Shown: positions 44,270-55,712, counted from the stretch's first letter. The stretch: DNA of 64,000 nt from Dugong dugon (GCA_030035585.1 CM057477.1:57703447-57767446); one strand, 5' to 3'. Made by a program: numbers and translations. The notes: generated from the sequence alone by a model not told the origin.

Positions 44270-44580
44270 ATCCGTTCTGCTCCTGCCTAATATCCAATTC
44301 ACCAAAAACCTTGCTTTGATCACATCACTCCCCTAACTGCAACCTGAAATCACTACCCAAAATACAAAGGATAAAACCTCAATCTGAGCATTACCCCTCT
44401 GATTCTAACTTACCCTTCAAGCCATATCTTTCTCAACTATCAAACATGAAAACTCAGCTCTCACTATCTTCATGACATGCTGTGCCCAGTTCCTCTCCAA
44501 TTTTGTCCATCTCTTGTGCTCTGGTTTTCTTGTAAGCTTTGCCTCCTGGGGATCCCATCTTTACCCACCTCTGCCAATTC
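44270..44580 (+). mobile_element. L2 LINE, first piece of a split copy
   Basis: 'gatcacatcactcccctaac' then 'ccttcaagccatatctttct' follows the L2 3' region and breaks at ctgccaattc. The same L2 continues at 50338-50462 ('ttttaagagccagctcagat') and 51294-51500 ('gaactctttaaaggcagtga', 'cacagtgccagatacctgcc'). Two later insertions split it. Confidence 0.82.
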
Positions 44581-44859
44581 TTTTCTTTTTTCTTTTTTTT
44601 TTTTTTTTTTTACTGAGAATCATAGCGTAGCCAAGCCGACACATTTTTAGGGGGCACAACTCAGTCTATAACAGTCACTATGAGTCAGAATTGACTTGAC
44701 GATACACAATAACAACAACAAGGTTGCCACTGAGCAGCTACAGCATCACTGATTACTTGTGGACTGATAGGATTCTATCAAGAAATTGTGACTCAGGCTT
44801 GGCTGTACACCAGGCACTGGGCTTGGGGCTGTAGAAGACACACACACTGGAGAGGCAGA

Positions 44860-44960
44860 CCTGCTGGTAAGTTGTGTGACTTCAGGTAACTTACTCAACC
44901 TCTCTGAAATTCTGGTTCAAAATGCATAAAATAGAGCTAATAAGACCTCCTGGACCAGGT
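44860..44960 (+). mobile_element. MIR SINE fragment
   Basis: 'gtaagttgtgtgacttcagg' then 'taacttactcaacctctctg' and 'aaatagagctaataa' is MIR core and tail, diverged. Confidence 0.7.
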
Positions 44961-45824
44961 AGTCTCTTGTATGATAGAACACTGCACACCTTTCACCTGT
45001 CCACTGAGCATGGATTTTAACAAGCCTCTGACTCCTTCCACCATGTTGTCTTATCTTTGCCCTAACAAGCACAAAAGTTATCTGCAAATATAAAATATTA
45101 GTAGATAGTTGCCTTAGTGCATTTTAAGTAAAAAACTAAAACATATGTTAGAACTAATGATTCCAGCATTCTATCAAGACAAGAATTATCAGCCCTGAAG
45201 TTCTGTGATCTTCCTAGCTTTCCTCTAAATGGATAAACCTTGCTGAGGTTTGAGGATGCTTTTGGGATCCATTCTGCCCGCCAAATAGCTGGGCTTGCCA
45301 TGTGCTTATTGAGTAAAGGAGTGGCCTGTGTGTTAGGTCAGGCTGTGTCTGGCTGCTAGGAGCAGACAGCTTGACCACCAGGGTGTAGCAGAGGATCTTT
45401 TCTTTCTTACATGCCGAGAAGCCCAGAGGTGGGAGGTTGCTGGCTTTGCTTCCACTACTCAGTGATGCCCTCAGGGATCCAGGCTCTTCCTATTCCTTGG
45501 CAGATTGGCTCTTCATCCTCAGGCTTGTTTTCTCTTGGTTACAAGAGGGCTGCTGCAGCTCTGGACATTGCACCCACCTCCAAGACAGCAAGAAGTGGGG
45601 GAAGAGGTGGCTGCAGCCGTATCTGTACAGGAAAGCTGAAGATGGCGCAATAGCCAGCTGACTTCTGCTTTCTTTCAGTGGTCCTCTGGCTGTAAGGAGA
45701 ATGGATTTATCAGGGCCAAATATGGGTATTCTTAGCACAGGTGGGGTGGAATGCGATGAAGGGTGGGCAACTGACAGGTCTGCCTTAGAAAGTCAGAGTG
45801 ACCTGAGTGCAGATACTCAGGAGT

Positions 45825-46137
45825 TGCTGTTAGTTGCTGTCGGGTCAGCTCTGACTCACTGCGACTTTGTATAACAGAATGAAATGTTGCCCAGTGCTGC
45901 ACCACCTCCGTGATGGTTGTCAGCCAACCCATCTCACTGAGGGCTTCCCTCACCTTTGACAACCCTCTACTTTAATAACCATGGCATCATTTTCTAGCGA
46001 TTGGTCATTCTTGGTAACTGGTCCAAAGTAAGCAAGCTGAACTCTCGCCATCATCACTTCCAAAGGATATTCTGGTTGTATTTCTTCTAAGACTGATTGG
46101 TTCTTTCTTCTCGCATTCCACAGTATATTCAATATTC
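45825..46137 (-). mobile_element. RTE LINE 3' fragment
   Basis: Antisense RTE from its 3' tail ('gttgctgttagttgctgtcg') to a truncation at 'cagtatattcaatattc', which abuts the L1 A-tail. The related fragment at 19209-19749 extends further. No TSD seen. Confidence 0.85.
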
Positions 46138-49100
46138 TTTTTTTTTTTCTTTTATTGTTGTATTTTAAATGAGGTTTACATATCAAGTTAGTCTCCCATA
46201 TAAAAATTGATACATACATTGTCATGTGACTGTAATTGCTCTCTCCTTCCTGTGACAGCACACTCCTCCTTTCCACCCCTGATACCCCATGTCAATTCAG
46301 CCAGCTCCTAACCCTCTCTACCTTCTCATCTCACCTTCGGACAGAAGCTGCCCATTTAGTCTCTTGTATCTACTTGAGCTAAGAGGCACACTCCTCATGA
46401 GTATCACTTTACATCCCACTGTCCAGTCCAATCCCTGTCTGAAGAGTTGGCCTCAGAAATTGTTTTAGTTCTGGTATGATAGAGAATCCAGGGGCCATGC
46501 TTTCTGGGGTACCTCCAGTCTCCGTCAGACCATTAAGTCTGGTCTTCTTACTAGAATTTGACTTCTGCACCCCACCTTTCTCCTGCTCAATCAGGGACTC
46601 TCTGTTGTGTTCCCTATCAGGGCGGTCATTGCTGGTAGCCAGGCACCATCTAGTTCTTCTGGTCTCAGGCTGATGAAGTCTCTGGTTTATGTGGCCCTTT
46701 CTGTCTCTTGAGCTAATACTTTCCTTGTGTGTTTGGTGTTCTTCATTCTCCTTTACTCTATGTGGTTGGGACCAATTGATGCATCTTAGATGGTCACTTG
46801 CAAGCTTTTAAGACACCAGACGTCACTCACCAAAGTAGGATGCAGAACATTTTCTTAATAAGCTTTGTTATGCCAATTGACCTAGATGTCCCCTGAAACC
46901 ATGGTCCCCAGATCCCTACCCCTGTTACTCTGTCCCTCAAAGTGTTTGCTTGTATTCAGGAAACTTCTTAGCTTTGGTTTAATCCCATTGTGCTGACTTC
47001 CCCTGTAGTGTGTGCTGTCCTTCTCTTCACCTAAGATAATACTTGTCTACTATCGAGTTAGTGAATAACCCTCACCCTCCCTCCCCACCCTCATAACCAT
47101 CAACAAAACTTGTCTTATGTGTTTAAAACCTTTTCTTGAGTTCTTATAATAGTGGTCTCATACAATATTTGTCCTTTTGTGATTGATTTATTTCACTCAG
47201 CATAATGCCCTCCAGATTCATCCATGTTGTGAGATGTTTCACGGATTCATCATTGTTCTTTATCATTGCATACTATTCCATTGTGTGGGTATGCCATAAT
47301 TTGTTTATCCATTCGTCTGTTGATGGGCACCTAGGTTGTTTCCATCTTTCTGCTATTGTGAACAGTGTGCATTGAACATGTAGCTATTTGTGTGACTGCT
47401 CTTATTTCTCTAGGATATGTTCTAAGGAGTGGATTTCTGGATCATATGGTACTTCTATTTCTAGCTTTTTAAGGAAGCACCAAATCAATTTCCAAAGTGG
47501 TTGTACCATTTTACATTCCCACCAACAGTGTATAAGTGTTCCAGTCTCTCCACAATCTCTCCAACATTTATTATTTTGTGTTTTTTGGATTAATGCTAGC
47601 CTTGTTGGGGTGAGATGATATCTCATTGTATTTTTTATCTGCATTTCTCTAGTGGCTAATGATCATGAGCATTTCTTCGTGTGTCTGTTAGCCACCTGAA
47701 TATCTTCTTCAGTGAAGTGCCTGTTCATATCCTTTGCCCATTTTTTGATAGGGTTATTTGTCTTTTTGTTGTTGAGCTTTTGCAGTATCCCGTAGATTTT
47801 AGAGATTAGATGCTGATCGGGTTTCTCATAGCCAAAATTTCTTTCCCAGTCTGTAGGTTGTCTTTTGACGCTTTCAGTGAAGTCTTTTGATTTTTAGGAG
47901 ATCCCATTTATCTAGTCTCTCTTCTGGTGCTTGTGCATTGTTACTTATGGTTCGTATTCTGTTTATGCCATGTATTAGGGCTCCTAGCGTTGTCCTTATT
48001 TTTTATTCCATGATCTTTATCATTTTTGATTTTATATTTAAGTCTTCCATCCATTTTGAGTTAGTTTTTGTGCATGATGTGAGATATGGGTCTTGTTTCA
48101 GTTTTTTGCAGATGGATATCCAGTTATGGCAGCACCATTTGTTAGAGACTGTCTTTTCCCCAGTTAATGGACTTTGTGCCATTGTCAAATATCAGCTGCT
48201 TATAGGCAAATGAATTTGTGTCTGGATTCTCAATTCTGTTCCATAGGTCTATATATCTGTTGTTGTACCAGTACCAGGTTGTTTTGACTGCCTTGGTGGT
48301 ATAATAGGTTCTAAAATCAGGTAGTGTGAGGCCTCCCACTTTGTTCTAAAGTAATGCTTTACTTATCCAGGGCCTCTTCCCTTTACATATGAAGTTGGTG
48401 ATTTGTTTCTCCAACTCATTAAAAAATGTCTTTGGAATTTGGATCAGGATTGCATTGTATCTGAAGATCACTTAGGGTAGAATTGACATTTTCACAATGT
48501 TGAGTCTACCTATCCATGAGCAAGGTGTTTTTCCACTTATGCAGGTCTCTTTTGGTTTCTTGCAGTAGTGTCTTGTAGTTTTCATTGTATAGGTCTGACA
48601 CATCTCTGGTTAGATTTATTCGTAAGTATTTTATTTTCTTCGGGGCTATTGTAAATGGTATTGATTTGGTGATTTCCTCTTCGAGGTTCTTTTTGTTGGT
48701 GTAGAAGAATTCAACTGATTTTTGTATGTTTAATCTTGTATCCTGAAACTTTGCTGAAATCTTCTGTTAGTTCCAGTAGTTTTCTTGTGGATTCTTTGGG
48801 GTTTTCTGCATATGAGATCATATCACCTGCACATAGAGATACTTTGACTTCTTCCCTACCAATTTGGATGCACTTTATTTCTTTTTCTAGCTTAATTGCT
48901 CTGGCTAGGACCTCCAGCACAGTGTTGAATAAGAGTGATGATAAAGGGCATCCTTGTCTGGTTCCCATTCTCAAGGGGAATGCTTTCAAAGTCTCTCCAT
49001 TTAGGATGATGTTGGCTGTTGGCTTTATATAAGTGCCTTTAATTATGTTGAGGAATTTCCCTTCTATTCCTATTTTGTTGACAGTTTTTATCATGAATGG

Positions 49101-50329
49101 GTGTTGTACTTTGTCAAATGTCTTTTCTGCATCGATTAATAAGATCATGTGGTTTTTGTCTTTTATTTATGTGATGGATTATATTGATTGTTTTTCTAAC
49201 GTTGAACCATCCCTGCATACCTGGTATAAATCCCACTTGATCATGGTGAATTTTTTTTTTTTTTTTGATAAGTTGTTGAATTCTATTGGTTAGAATTTTG
49301 TTGAGGATTTTTGTGTCTATGTTCATGAGGGGTATTTGTTTGTAATTTTCTTTTTTTGTGGTGTCTTTACCTGGTTTTGGTATCAGGGTTATGCTGGCTT
49401 CATAAAATGAGTTTGGGAGTACTCCATCCTTTTCTATGCTCTGAAATACCTTTAGTAGTAGTGGTGTTAACTCTTCTCTGAAAGTTTGGTAGAATTCTCC
49501 AGTGAAGCCATCCAGGCCAGGGCTTTTTTTTGTTGTTGGGAGTTTTTTAATTACCTTTTCAATCTCTTCATTTTTTATGGGTTTATTTAGTTGTTCTACC
49601 TCTGTTTGTGTTAGTTTAGGTAGGTAGTGAGTTTCTAGAAATTTGTCCATTTCCTTTAGGTTTTCAAATTTGTTAGAGTACAGTTTTTCATAGTATTCTG
49701 TTATGATTCTTTTAATTTCAGTTGAGTCTGTTGTGATATTACCCATCTCATTTCTTATATTGGTTATCTGTTTCCTCTCCTGTTTTTCTTTTGTCAGTTT
49801 GGCCAATGGTTTATCAATTTTGTTGATCTTTTCAAAAACCAGCTTTTGGTCTTGTTAACTCTTTCAATTGTTTTTCTGTTCTCTATTTCATTTAATTCTG
49901 CTCTAATTCTTATTATTTCCTTTCTTCTGGCACCTTTTGTTGCTCTCTTTCTACTTGTTCTATTTGTAGGCTTAATGTTTTGATTACGGCCCTTCCTTCT
50001 TTTTGGATGTGTGCATTTATTGCTATAAACTGACCTCTGAGCACTGCTTTTGCTGTGTCCCAAAGGTCCTGGTAGGATGTGTTTTCATTCCTGTTTGATC
50101 TTATGAATTTCTTTATTCCATCCTTAATTTCTTCTATAAGCCAGTAGTTTTTGAGCAAGGTGTTGTTCAGTTTCCATGTGTTTGATTTTTTTTCATTGCT
50201 TTTTCCATTGTTGATTTCTACTTTAATGGCTTTATGGTCAGAAAAGATGCTTTGTAAAATTTCGATGCTTTGGATTTTGTTATGGCTTGTTTTATGGCCT
50301 AATATGTGGTCTATTCTGGAGAATGTTCC
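46138..50329 (-). mobile_element. 5'-truncated L1, about 4.2 kb
   Basis: Antisense L1 with the A-tail (T run) at 46138-46148, preceded on the minus strand by AATAAA. The 3' UTR extends to about 47170 and ORF2 to 50329, where it is truncated inside the endonuclease domain. The right flank tgccaatt (50330-50337) also occurs at 44572-44579, so the insertion includes the segment to its left. Confidence 0.92.
47170..50329 (-). pseudogene. L1 ORF2 remnant (endonuclease end, RT, C-terminus)
   Basis: In minus-strand order: the endonuclease C-terminus (SRIDHILGHKTSHNK and SIFSDHKAIKVEINN, 49913-50335), the N-terminal RT part ([20 protein letters not shown], 49114-49806), the RT palm ([15 protein letters not shown], 48711-49148) and the C-terminal region ([20 protein letters not shown], 47402-47644). 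The catalytic FADD of L1 reads CAGD here (codons at 48822-48833), losing one metal-binding aspartate. Frameshifts and stops add to this, so the element cannot mobilise itself. Confidence 0.93.
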
Positions 50330-50337
50330 TGCCAATT

Positions 50338-50462
50338 AAATTCTTACATATCTTTTAAGAGCCAGCTCAGATACTATGCCTCCCTGAAGACCCGAAGATG
50401 AGACCACTCTTTCCTAGACATCCTAGGGACTAATTGTATTGCTCATGAACTACTTGAGAAAT
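50338..50462 (+). mobile_element. L2 LINE, middle piece
   Basis: 'tcttttaagagccagctcag' to 'catgaactacttgagaaat' continues the L2 of 44270-44580. Confidence 0.75.
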
Positions 50463-50554
50463 TGTGATGGTTAATCTTATGTGTCGACTTTGCTAGGCTA
50501 TGGTTCCCAGTTGTTTGGTCAAACACTAGTCTAGTTGCTGTTATAAAGTAATTA

Positions 50555-50950
50555 TTGTTGTTGGTCGTTGCTATCAAGTTGGCTTTGACTCACGGTGATT
50601 CCATGTACAACAGAATGAAATGTTACCAGTCTTGTGCCATCTTCACAATTGTTGGTATGCTCAAGTCCATTGCTGTGGCCACTGTGTACTTTGAGTCCCT
50701 TACAACCCAGGGAGCTCATCTTTCAGCACTGTATAGAGCAATATTCTATTGTGATCCATAAGGTTTTCCTTGGCTAATTTTCTGAAGCAGATCATCAGGC
50801 CTTTCTTCCTAGTCTGTCTTAGTCTGGAAGCTCTGCTGAAACCTGTCCACCATGAATGACCTTGATAATATTTGAAATACAGATGGTATAGTTTCCAACA
50901 TCATAGCAACACACAAGCCACCACAGTACAAACTGACAAATGAGTGGTAG
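50555..50950 (-). mobile_element. SINE with long RTE-derived tail, perfect 12-bp TSD
   Basis: Reverse retroposon related to the tRNA-Gly-head SINE but without the head (5' truncated). Perfect ataaagtaatta copies flank it at 50543-50554 and 50951-50962. Compared with 16358-16700 it has an extra stretch of about 48 bp in the body (about 50849-50898) and a longer RTE-like 3' part ('ctcaagtccattgctgtggc' then 'cactgtgtactttgagtccc'). Confidence 0.9.
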
Positions 50951-51198
50951 ATAAAGTAATTACTTTTTTAATTACATGTGATTAAGTCAGTTGTCCTCAA
51001 GTAGAGCAGATTACCTTTCATATTGTTGAAGGCCTTAAGAGCAAAAAGGAGTTTCCCTAGGCTGCGTTCTGCCTCCAGACTATAGACGTTTTGCCAGAAA
51101 ACTTTATCTCTTTTCTCTTCTTATCACTTGACCTAAAGATTTTGGACTTGCCAGTCGTCCAAAAATGAGTGAGCCAATTCCTTGAAGTAAATATCTCT

Positions 51199-51260
51199 TT
51201 ATCTACTATCTGTCTATCTGTCTGTCTATCTATCTATCTATCTATCTAATCTATCTGACT
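51199..51260 (+). repeat. (TCTA/TCTG)n microsatellite
   Basis: Imperfect tetranucleotide repeat within the LTR, where such LTRs often have simple repeats ahead of the 3' end. Confidence 0.95.
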
Positions 51261-51293
51261 AGTTTCGTTTCTCAAGAGAACCATAAGACAGAA

Positions 51294-51500
51294 ATGCTTT
51301 ATTTTGTTGGTGTCATTGTTTATGTACATATCTTGGTACATGTCATATGATATAATTACTATCTGTCAATACGCTTATTTTCCCCCATCATACTGTGAAC
51401 TCTTTAAAGGCAGTGACTATGTCTATCTCTAGCATCTGACACAGTGCCAGATACCTGCCTCTCCATAAATGGTTAGTAAAATGAATGAATGAATAAATAA
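51294..51500 (+). mobile_element. L2 LINE, 3' end
   Basis: 'ccatcatactgtgaactctt' then 'cagtgactatgtctatctct' and the (TGAA)n-like tail complete the L2 started at 44270. Confidence 0.78.
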
Positions 51501-51904
51501 ATGACTTCTTTTTATTACTAAATTATAAGCAGTTGAAAAGTAAAAAAAAAAAAAAAAAACAAAGTGTTGCATATTTTATATCTTTCATAAGATTTGCGTG
51601 GTGCCTTGTAACTATGAAGTACTTAATAATATTCAATGATGAATAAATACCTCCCAAAAGTGGGAGTCCTGGGAACAAAGGAATTAGTGTAAACCAAAGA
51701 CAGTAACTTGGAGGACTTAATTTACACATTTGCTTCTCATGTCTTAAGATCTTTCAAAATTATTTAATATTTTTTTCAGTCAGAAGAATACATACAATAT
51801 TTTAATGATTTTGCAATCCTGTTTTCTGAACTTTAGAGAAATATTTTGAGAATTAGTATTTTTTAAATTACATACATATTTTTTAAAATACATACATATT
51901 GTTA
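51501..51904. other. Unique AT-rich stretch
   Basis: Poly(A) at 51543-51559. 'ttacatacatattttttaaa' is directly repeated at 51869-51900. No gene. Confidence 0.5.
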
Positions 51905-52230
51905 GCAGGTAATAAGGCAGGCAGCTGGCTCAAGTCCCAAGAACTGAAGGTCAGATGATGATGAGCCAGATGCAAGATCCAGAGCCAGTAATAGCCAGTG
52001 AGCTTTGCCGGCACATCCATATATATCGGATGCAGGCCACACCCCCAAGGAAACTCTCCTTACTACTGATTGGCTGATCACATCAGATCACATCATGGAA
52101 GTGATTACAATACATCACAAAATGGAGGATAACTACATCATTACATAACTGCCAAACTACATCATTACATAACTGCCAAACCATTGAGAATCAAGGCCCA
52201 GCTAAATTGACATGCAACCTTAACCATCAC
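51905..52230 (-). mobile_element. 3' LTR (partial) of the ERV-L-like provirus
   Basis: Inverted LTR whose 5' end (TGTGATGGTTAAGGTTGC on the minus strand) lies at 52230, joined to internal sequence on its right. Its other end is cut off near 51905, so the 3' half is missing. It shares modules with 22689-23218 and 23550-24160 ('gatgcaggccacacc', 'aaggaaactctcc'). Confidence 0.85.
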
Positions 52231-52431
52231 AGTCCACTGCTTGTCACTTGGCATCTGTACACATCTCCTTAAACCATGCACAATCTCTAAACAAAGAAAA
52301 TTACAAAGACATTCTTGCACCTAACATGATACAACTAACGTATGTGCAACTGAAAACTCACTAGCCCTGTTTATATTTCATGTTTTTTGAGTGAAGAAAA
52401 CAAAAATATTTGATGCACACATGTATTTGTT

Positions 52432-52622
52432 GTGGTTAGGTGCCATTGAGTCCGTTCCAACTCATAGCGACCCTATGTACAACAGAATAAAACACTACCC
52501 GGTCCTGCTCCATCCTCGTGATCATTGTTATGCTTGAGCCCATTATTGCAGCCACTACGTCAGTCCATCTCATTGAGGGACTTCATCTTTTTCACTGACC
52601 CTCTACTTTACTAAGCTTGAGG
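52432..52622 (-). mobile_element. RTE LINE 3' fragment
   Basis: Antisense RTE tail ('gttaggtgccattgagtccg' to 'ctctactttactaagcttga'), inserted in the 3' non-coding part of the provirus and thus younger than it. Confidence 0.88.
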
Positions 52623-52742
52623 AAGAAATATAACAAAGTCCTCGTTTCTCCAACTAGGGCAGTGGTCATAACTATATTCAGAACTACCTTCTTCTACCAC
52701 CCATTCTGTATTCCCTTCACTGTCAGCAAGCACTTCAGATGG

Positions 52743-53114
52743 TTATGGTTCTTTGCCTGGTGAGGTAATCCAAACCTTCATTCCCGAATTGTCTGGACCA
52801 TTAGCAGTCATGTCAGAATTCGGTTGCTGTAGTTTTCCCTTGACTTTAATCACAGGGCAAGATAGTACTAAGAAGTGTCCTAAGGGATAGCCTGTATTCC
52901 AGACATACTCTTCTTTACCTCCATTAGTTAATATCAATCTGATTTCCCCTTGATCTAGTACATCAACTCCCTTCTTTGCCTGTTGATCAAGAGGCATGAG
53001 GAGCCCAAAGCGGCCAGGTGGTATTCTTAATTCCAATTCAATGGAATCATTGTTGTGCCTCCAGGTGGGAGCATTCCTTCCTTTGGAGCTAAGACCTCTA
53101 GACCTACAGAGCAT
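52743..53114 (-). pseudogene. Endogenous retrovirus dUTPase-like domain
   Basis: The frame contains IELELRIPPGRFGLLMPLDQ followed by KKGVDVLDQGEIRLILTNGG, which has the spacing of dUTPase motifs (G-R-F/G-L-L, then the G-V/I-D loop, then G-E-I...L-N). The stretch that normally carries the catalytic aspartate appears shortened: VLD runs straight into QGEI. The domain would hydrolyse dUTP; this copy is probably inactive. It follows the integrase, as in ERV-L. Confidence 0.75.
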
Positions 53115-53120
53115 AGGGTC

Positions 53121-53952
53121 TCAAAATTTTGCAAGTATGTCACTAGGGGTAATAGTCAGTGGTGCCACACCCATTTCCACCTCTTGATTCCTGGACCCAT
53201 GAATCCTGGCTATGAGAGAAACAGCACCATATATTAGACCCTGGTTTAGAGCATATACAGCCTCCTGGAAAACACTGTCCCAAACCTCCAAGGTATTGTC
53301 ACCTAGCTGGGGTGGCAAGTAAATCTTTAGAAGGCCATTCCATTGATTTCATTGTTCTATCTAGACAGTTGCTTCAGGATGATGGGGAACATGGTAAGAC
53401 CAGTGAATTCCATTAGCTTGTACCCATGTCACTCTTCATTTCCCTTGATCTGAGGCAATGCTGTTTGGAATACCACAATGGTGGACAAGGTGCTCTGAAA
53501 GTCCTCGGATGGTAGTTTTGGCAGAAGCATTGCATGCAGGGAAGGCAAATCCATATCCAGAGTAAGCGTCTATTCCAGTAAGAATAAAATGCTACTTTTC
53601 CATGATGGAAGCAGTCCAATGTAATCAACCTGCAACCAGGTTGCAGGCTGATCACCTCAAGGAATGGTGCCTTATCATGGACTCAGCGTTGGTCTCTGCT
53701 GCTGGAATATTGGACACTCAGCAGTGGTTGTAGCCAAGTTGGCCTTGAAGAGTGGAAGTCCATGTGGCTAAGTCCATGCATAACCTTATCCCTGCCACCA
53801 AGGCCACTTTGTTCATGAGCCCATTTTGCAAGGTGATGAGTAGCTGGGGGAAGAGGATGACTGATTTCCACAGAATGCATCATTCTATACACTTGATTGT
53901 TAATATCCACCTCTGCCGAGTTCACCCTTTGGTGAACATTCACATTATACAC
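53121..53952 (-). pseudogene. Endogenous retrovirus integrase remnant
   Basis: Three frames in succession: the N-terminal zinc-binding-like part (THHLAKWAHEQSGLGGRDK, 53683-53952), the core (53413-53655, another frame) and the C-terminal part (VWDSVFQEAVYALNQGLIYG, 53121-53318). Frameshifts between them disable it. Confidence 0.78.
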
Positions 53953-54054
53953 AAATATCTTTACTTCTCTGACTTATTCTGAGAAGTCTATCCACATATC
54001 ACTTCCCCATATCTCCTTGTCTCCAATTTTCCAATTCAGTTCCTTCCAAGTCCC

Positions 54055-54345
54055 TTACCATCCAGCCAAACCATTGGCCACAGCCCATGAATCAGTACAC
54101 AGTTGCCCATCTGGCCCTTTCTCCTTCCAAGCCAGGTAAACAATCAGGTGCACTGCTAGAAGTTCTACCCATTGAGAGGATTTCCTTTCACCACTGTCCT
54201 TCAGGCAGGTCCCAGAAAGGGGCTGTAGTGCTGCCACTGTCCACTGCCCAGTGGTGCCTGCAAATTGTGCAGAATCATCTGTAAACCAGGCACAAGTTTC
54301 CTCTTCTTCAGTCAACTTACCATAAGGAATGTCCCATGAGGCCAT
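54055..54345 (-). pseudogene. Endogenous retrovirus RNase H remnant
   Basis: The 96-aa frame carries WFTDDSAQFAGTTGQW (first catalytic aspartate), VELLAVHLIVYLAWKEK (glutamate region) and LCTDSWAVANGLAGW (third aspartate). This is the conserved RNase H fold layout. It is in frame over its length but isolated by stops. Confidence 0.85.
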
Positions 54346-54999
54346 AGGTGCAGACTAGGAGAGGACAGGTAATATGCCAGGAGAGGAGACGAAGGGCATT
54401 TTGGCCACTTCCTTATACAACTTACTTATGCCTTCAGGTCCTGCTTGAGGCAGATCTCATATACATATATATATATCACTTCCATTTAATGATGGAGTGC
54501 TACTGTGTATGTCCAACTCTATGGCTCTTTGGGTCAGACAACCCTCACTTCACAATGTACAGCCCAGGCCACATGGTGATTCGGTGGCCCATGGTTAAGC
54601 ACTCAGTCTTTACTAAGTCCCATAATAAGCCAAAAGCTGTTTCTCAAAAGGAGAGTGCAAAGGATGACAGGACTTTACTGCAAAATCCTAAGTGTCTGCT
54701 CTGGGATTCACAATTAGGGACCTGACCTGCCAAAGACTCCAAACAGCATCTCTATCTGTCACTGACACTTCAAGCATCATTGGATCAGCTGGATCATATG
54801 GTCCAAGTGGCAGAGCATCTTGCACAGCAGGTGAACCTGCTGCAGAGCCTTCTCTTGTTCTGGGCCCTACTCAAAACTAGCAGCTTTTTGAGTCACTTAA
54901 TAAATAGGCTGGAGTAGCACACCCAAATGAGGAATATGTTCCCTCTAAAATCCAAAGAGGTCCACCAGGCCTTGTGCCTCCTCTTTAGTTGTGGTAGGG
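54346..54999. other. Provirus sequence between RT and RNase H
   Basis: Minus-strand connection/tether region, heavily decayed, with a (TA)n-like run at 54459-54475. Plus-strand frames here (such as 54348-54725) are antisense and not genes. Confidence 0.55.
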
Positions 55000-55712
55000 A
55001 CCAGACATAATAACTTATCCTTCACTTTAGAAAGAATATCTCAATATTTCCCACACCACTGAACCCCTAGAAATTTCAATGAGGTGGAAGGTGCCTGAAT
55101 TATTGTGGGAGTAATTTCCCACCCTCTAGCATGCAAATATTTTACCAATAAGTCCAAAGTCATTGCCCTTTCCTCCTTACTAAGTCCAATCAACTTACCA
55201 TCATCAGTGTAATGGACTAGTGTAACGTCTTGTGGAAGGTAAAAGTGATCAAGTTCCCTTCAGACTAAATTATGAAATAGGGCTGGAGACTTGATATACC
55301 GCTGAGGTAGGACGGTGAAGGTGTATTGCTGACCTTGTCAACTGAAGGCAAATTGCTTCTAGTGATCCTTTGAAACCAGAATTGAGAAAAAGGCATTGCC
55401 CATATCAATAGCTGCATACCAGGTACCAAGAGATGTACTAACTTGCTCATGCAATGAAACCACATCTGGAACAGGAGCTGCAATTGGAGTAACAACCTGG
55501 TTAAGTTTATGACAATCCACTATCATTCTCCAAGATTCATTTGTTTTTTTGCACAGGCCAAGTAGGCGAGTAGAACGAGGTGTGGTGGAAATCATCACCC
55601 CTGTATCCTTTAAGTCCTTCATGGTGGCAGTAATCTGTGCAATCCCTCTAGGAATGTGGTATTGCTTTTGGTAAAAATTTTCCTGGGTGATGTCACTTTT
55701 AATCGCTTCCAC
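55000..55712 (-). pseudogene. Endogenous retrovirus reverse transcriptase remnant
   Basis: The first part is open (55359-55712): QYHIPRGIAQITATMKDLKD, TNESWRMIVDCHKLNQV and TWYAAIDMGNAFFSI, the fingers and palm including the first catalytic aspartate. The second part lies in another frame with the active-site box read as LVHYTDDGKLIG near 55195-55230, the usual YXDD with X = T. A stop interrupts between them. Confidence 0.88.

Larger units (their letters stand above)
44581..46137 (-). mobile_element. Candidate L1 3'-transduced segment
   Basis: The segment lies between a T-rich run (44581-44611; poly(A) on the minus strand) and the 3' end of the L1 at 46138. It contains a short LTR-like piece ('gagaatcatagcgtagccaa'), a SINE/RTE tail ('tatgagtcagaattgacttg'), a MIR (about 44860-44960), unique sequence, an old repeat-like part (about 45390-45670) and an RTE 3' fragment (45825-46137). 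The 8-bp repeat tgccaatt at 44572-44579 and 50330-50337 brackets this segment together with the L1. Confidence 0.45.
50463..51288 (+). mobile_element. ERVL-type LTR, 5-bp TSD GAAAT, split by a SINE
   Basis: It starts TGTGATGGTTAATCTTATG and ends 'ctcaagagaaccataagaca'. It is flanked exactly by gaaat (50458-50462) and gaaat (51289-51293). Net of the SINE it is about 420 bp, a different and older-looking family than 7655-8254 but with the same ends. It carries a (TCTA)n microsatellite at 51199-51260. It sits in the L2. Confidence 0.92.

Noticed and set aside
47887..48213. 108-aa plus-strand frame with hydrophobic stretches
   Set aside because: It is antisense to L1 ORF2; the same pattern appears antisense to the L1 at 40225-40852.
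51199..51260. CRISPR-like regular repeats
   Set aside because: A simple tetranucleotide microsatellite in an LTR of a mammalian genome; no spacers.
54348..54725. 125-aa plus-strand frame in the provirus region
   Set aside because: It is antisense to the RT/RNase H connection of the minus-strand provirus and includes a TA-rich simple stretch.
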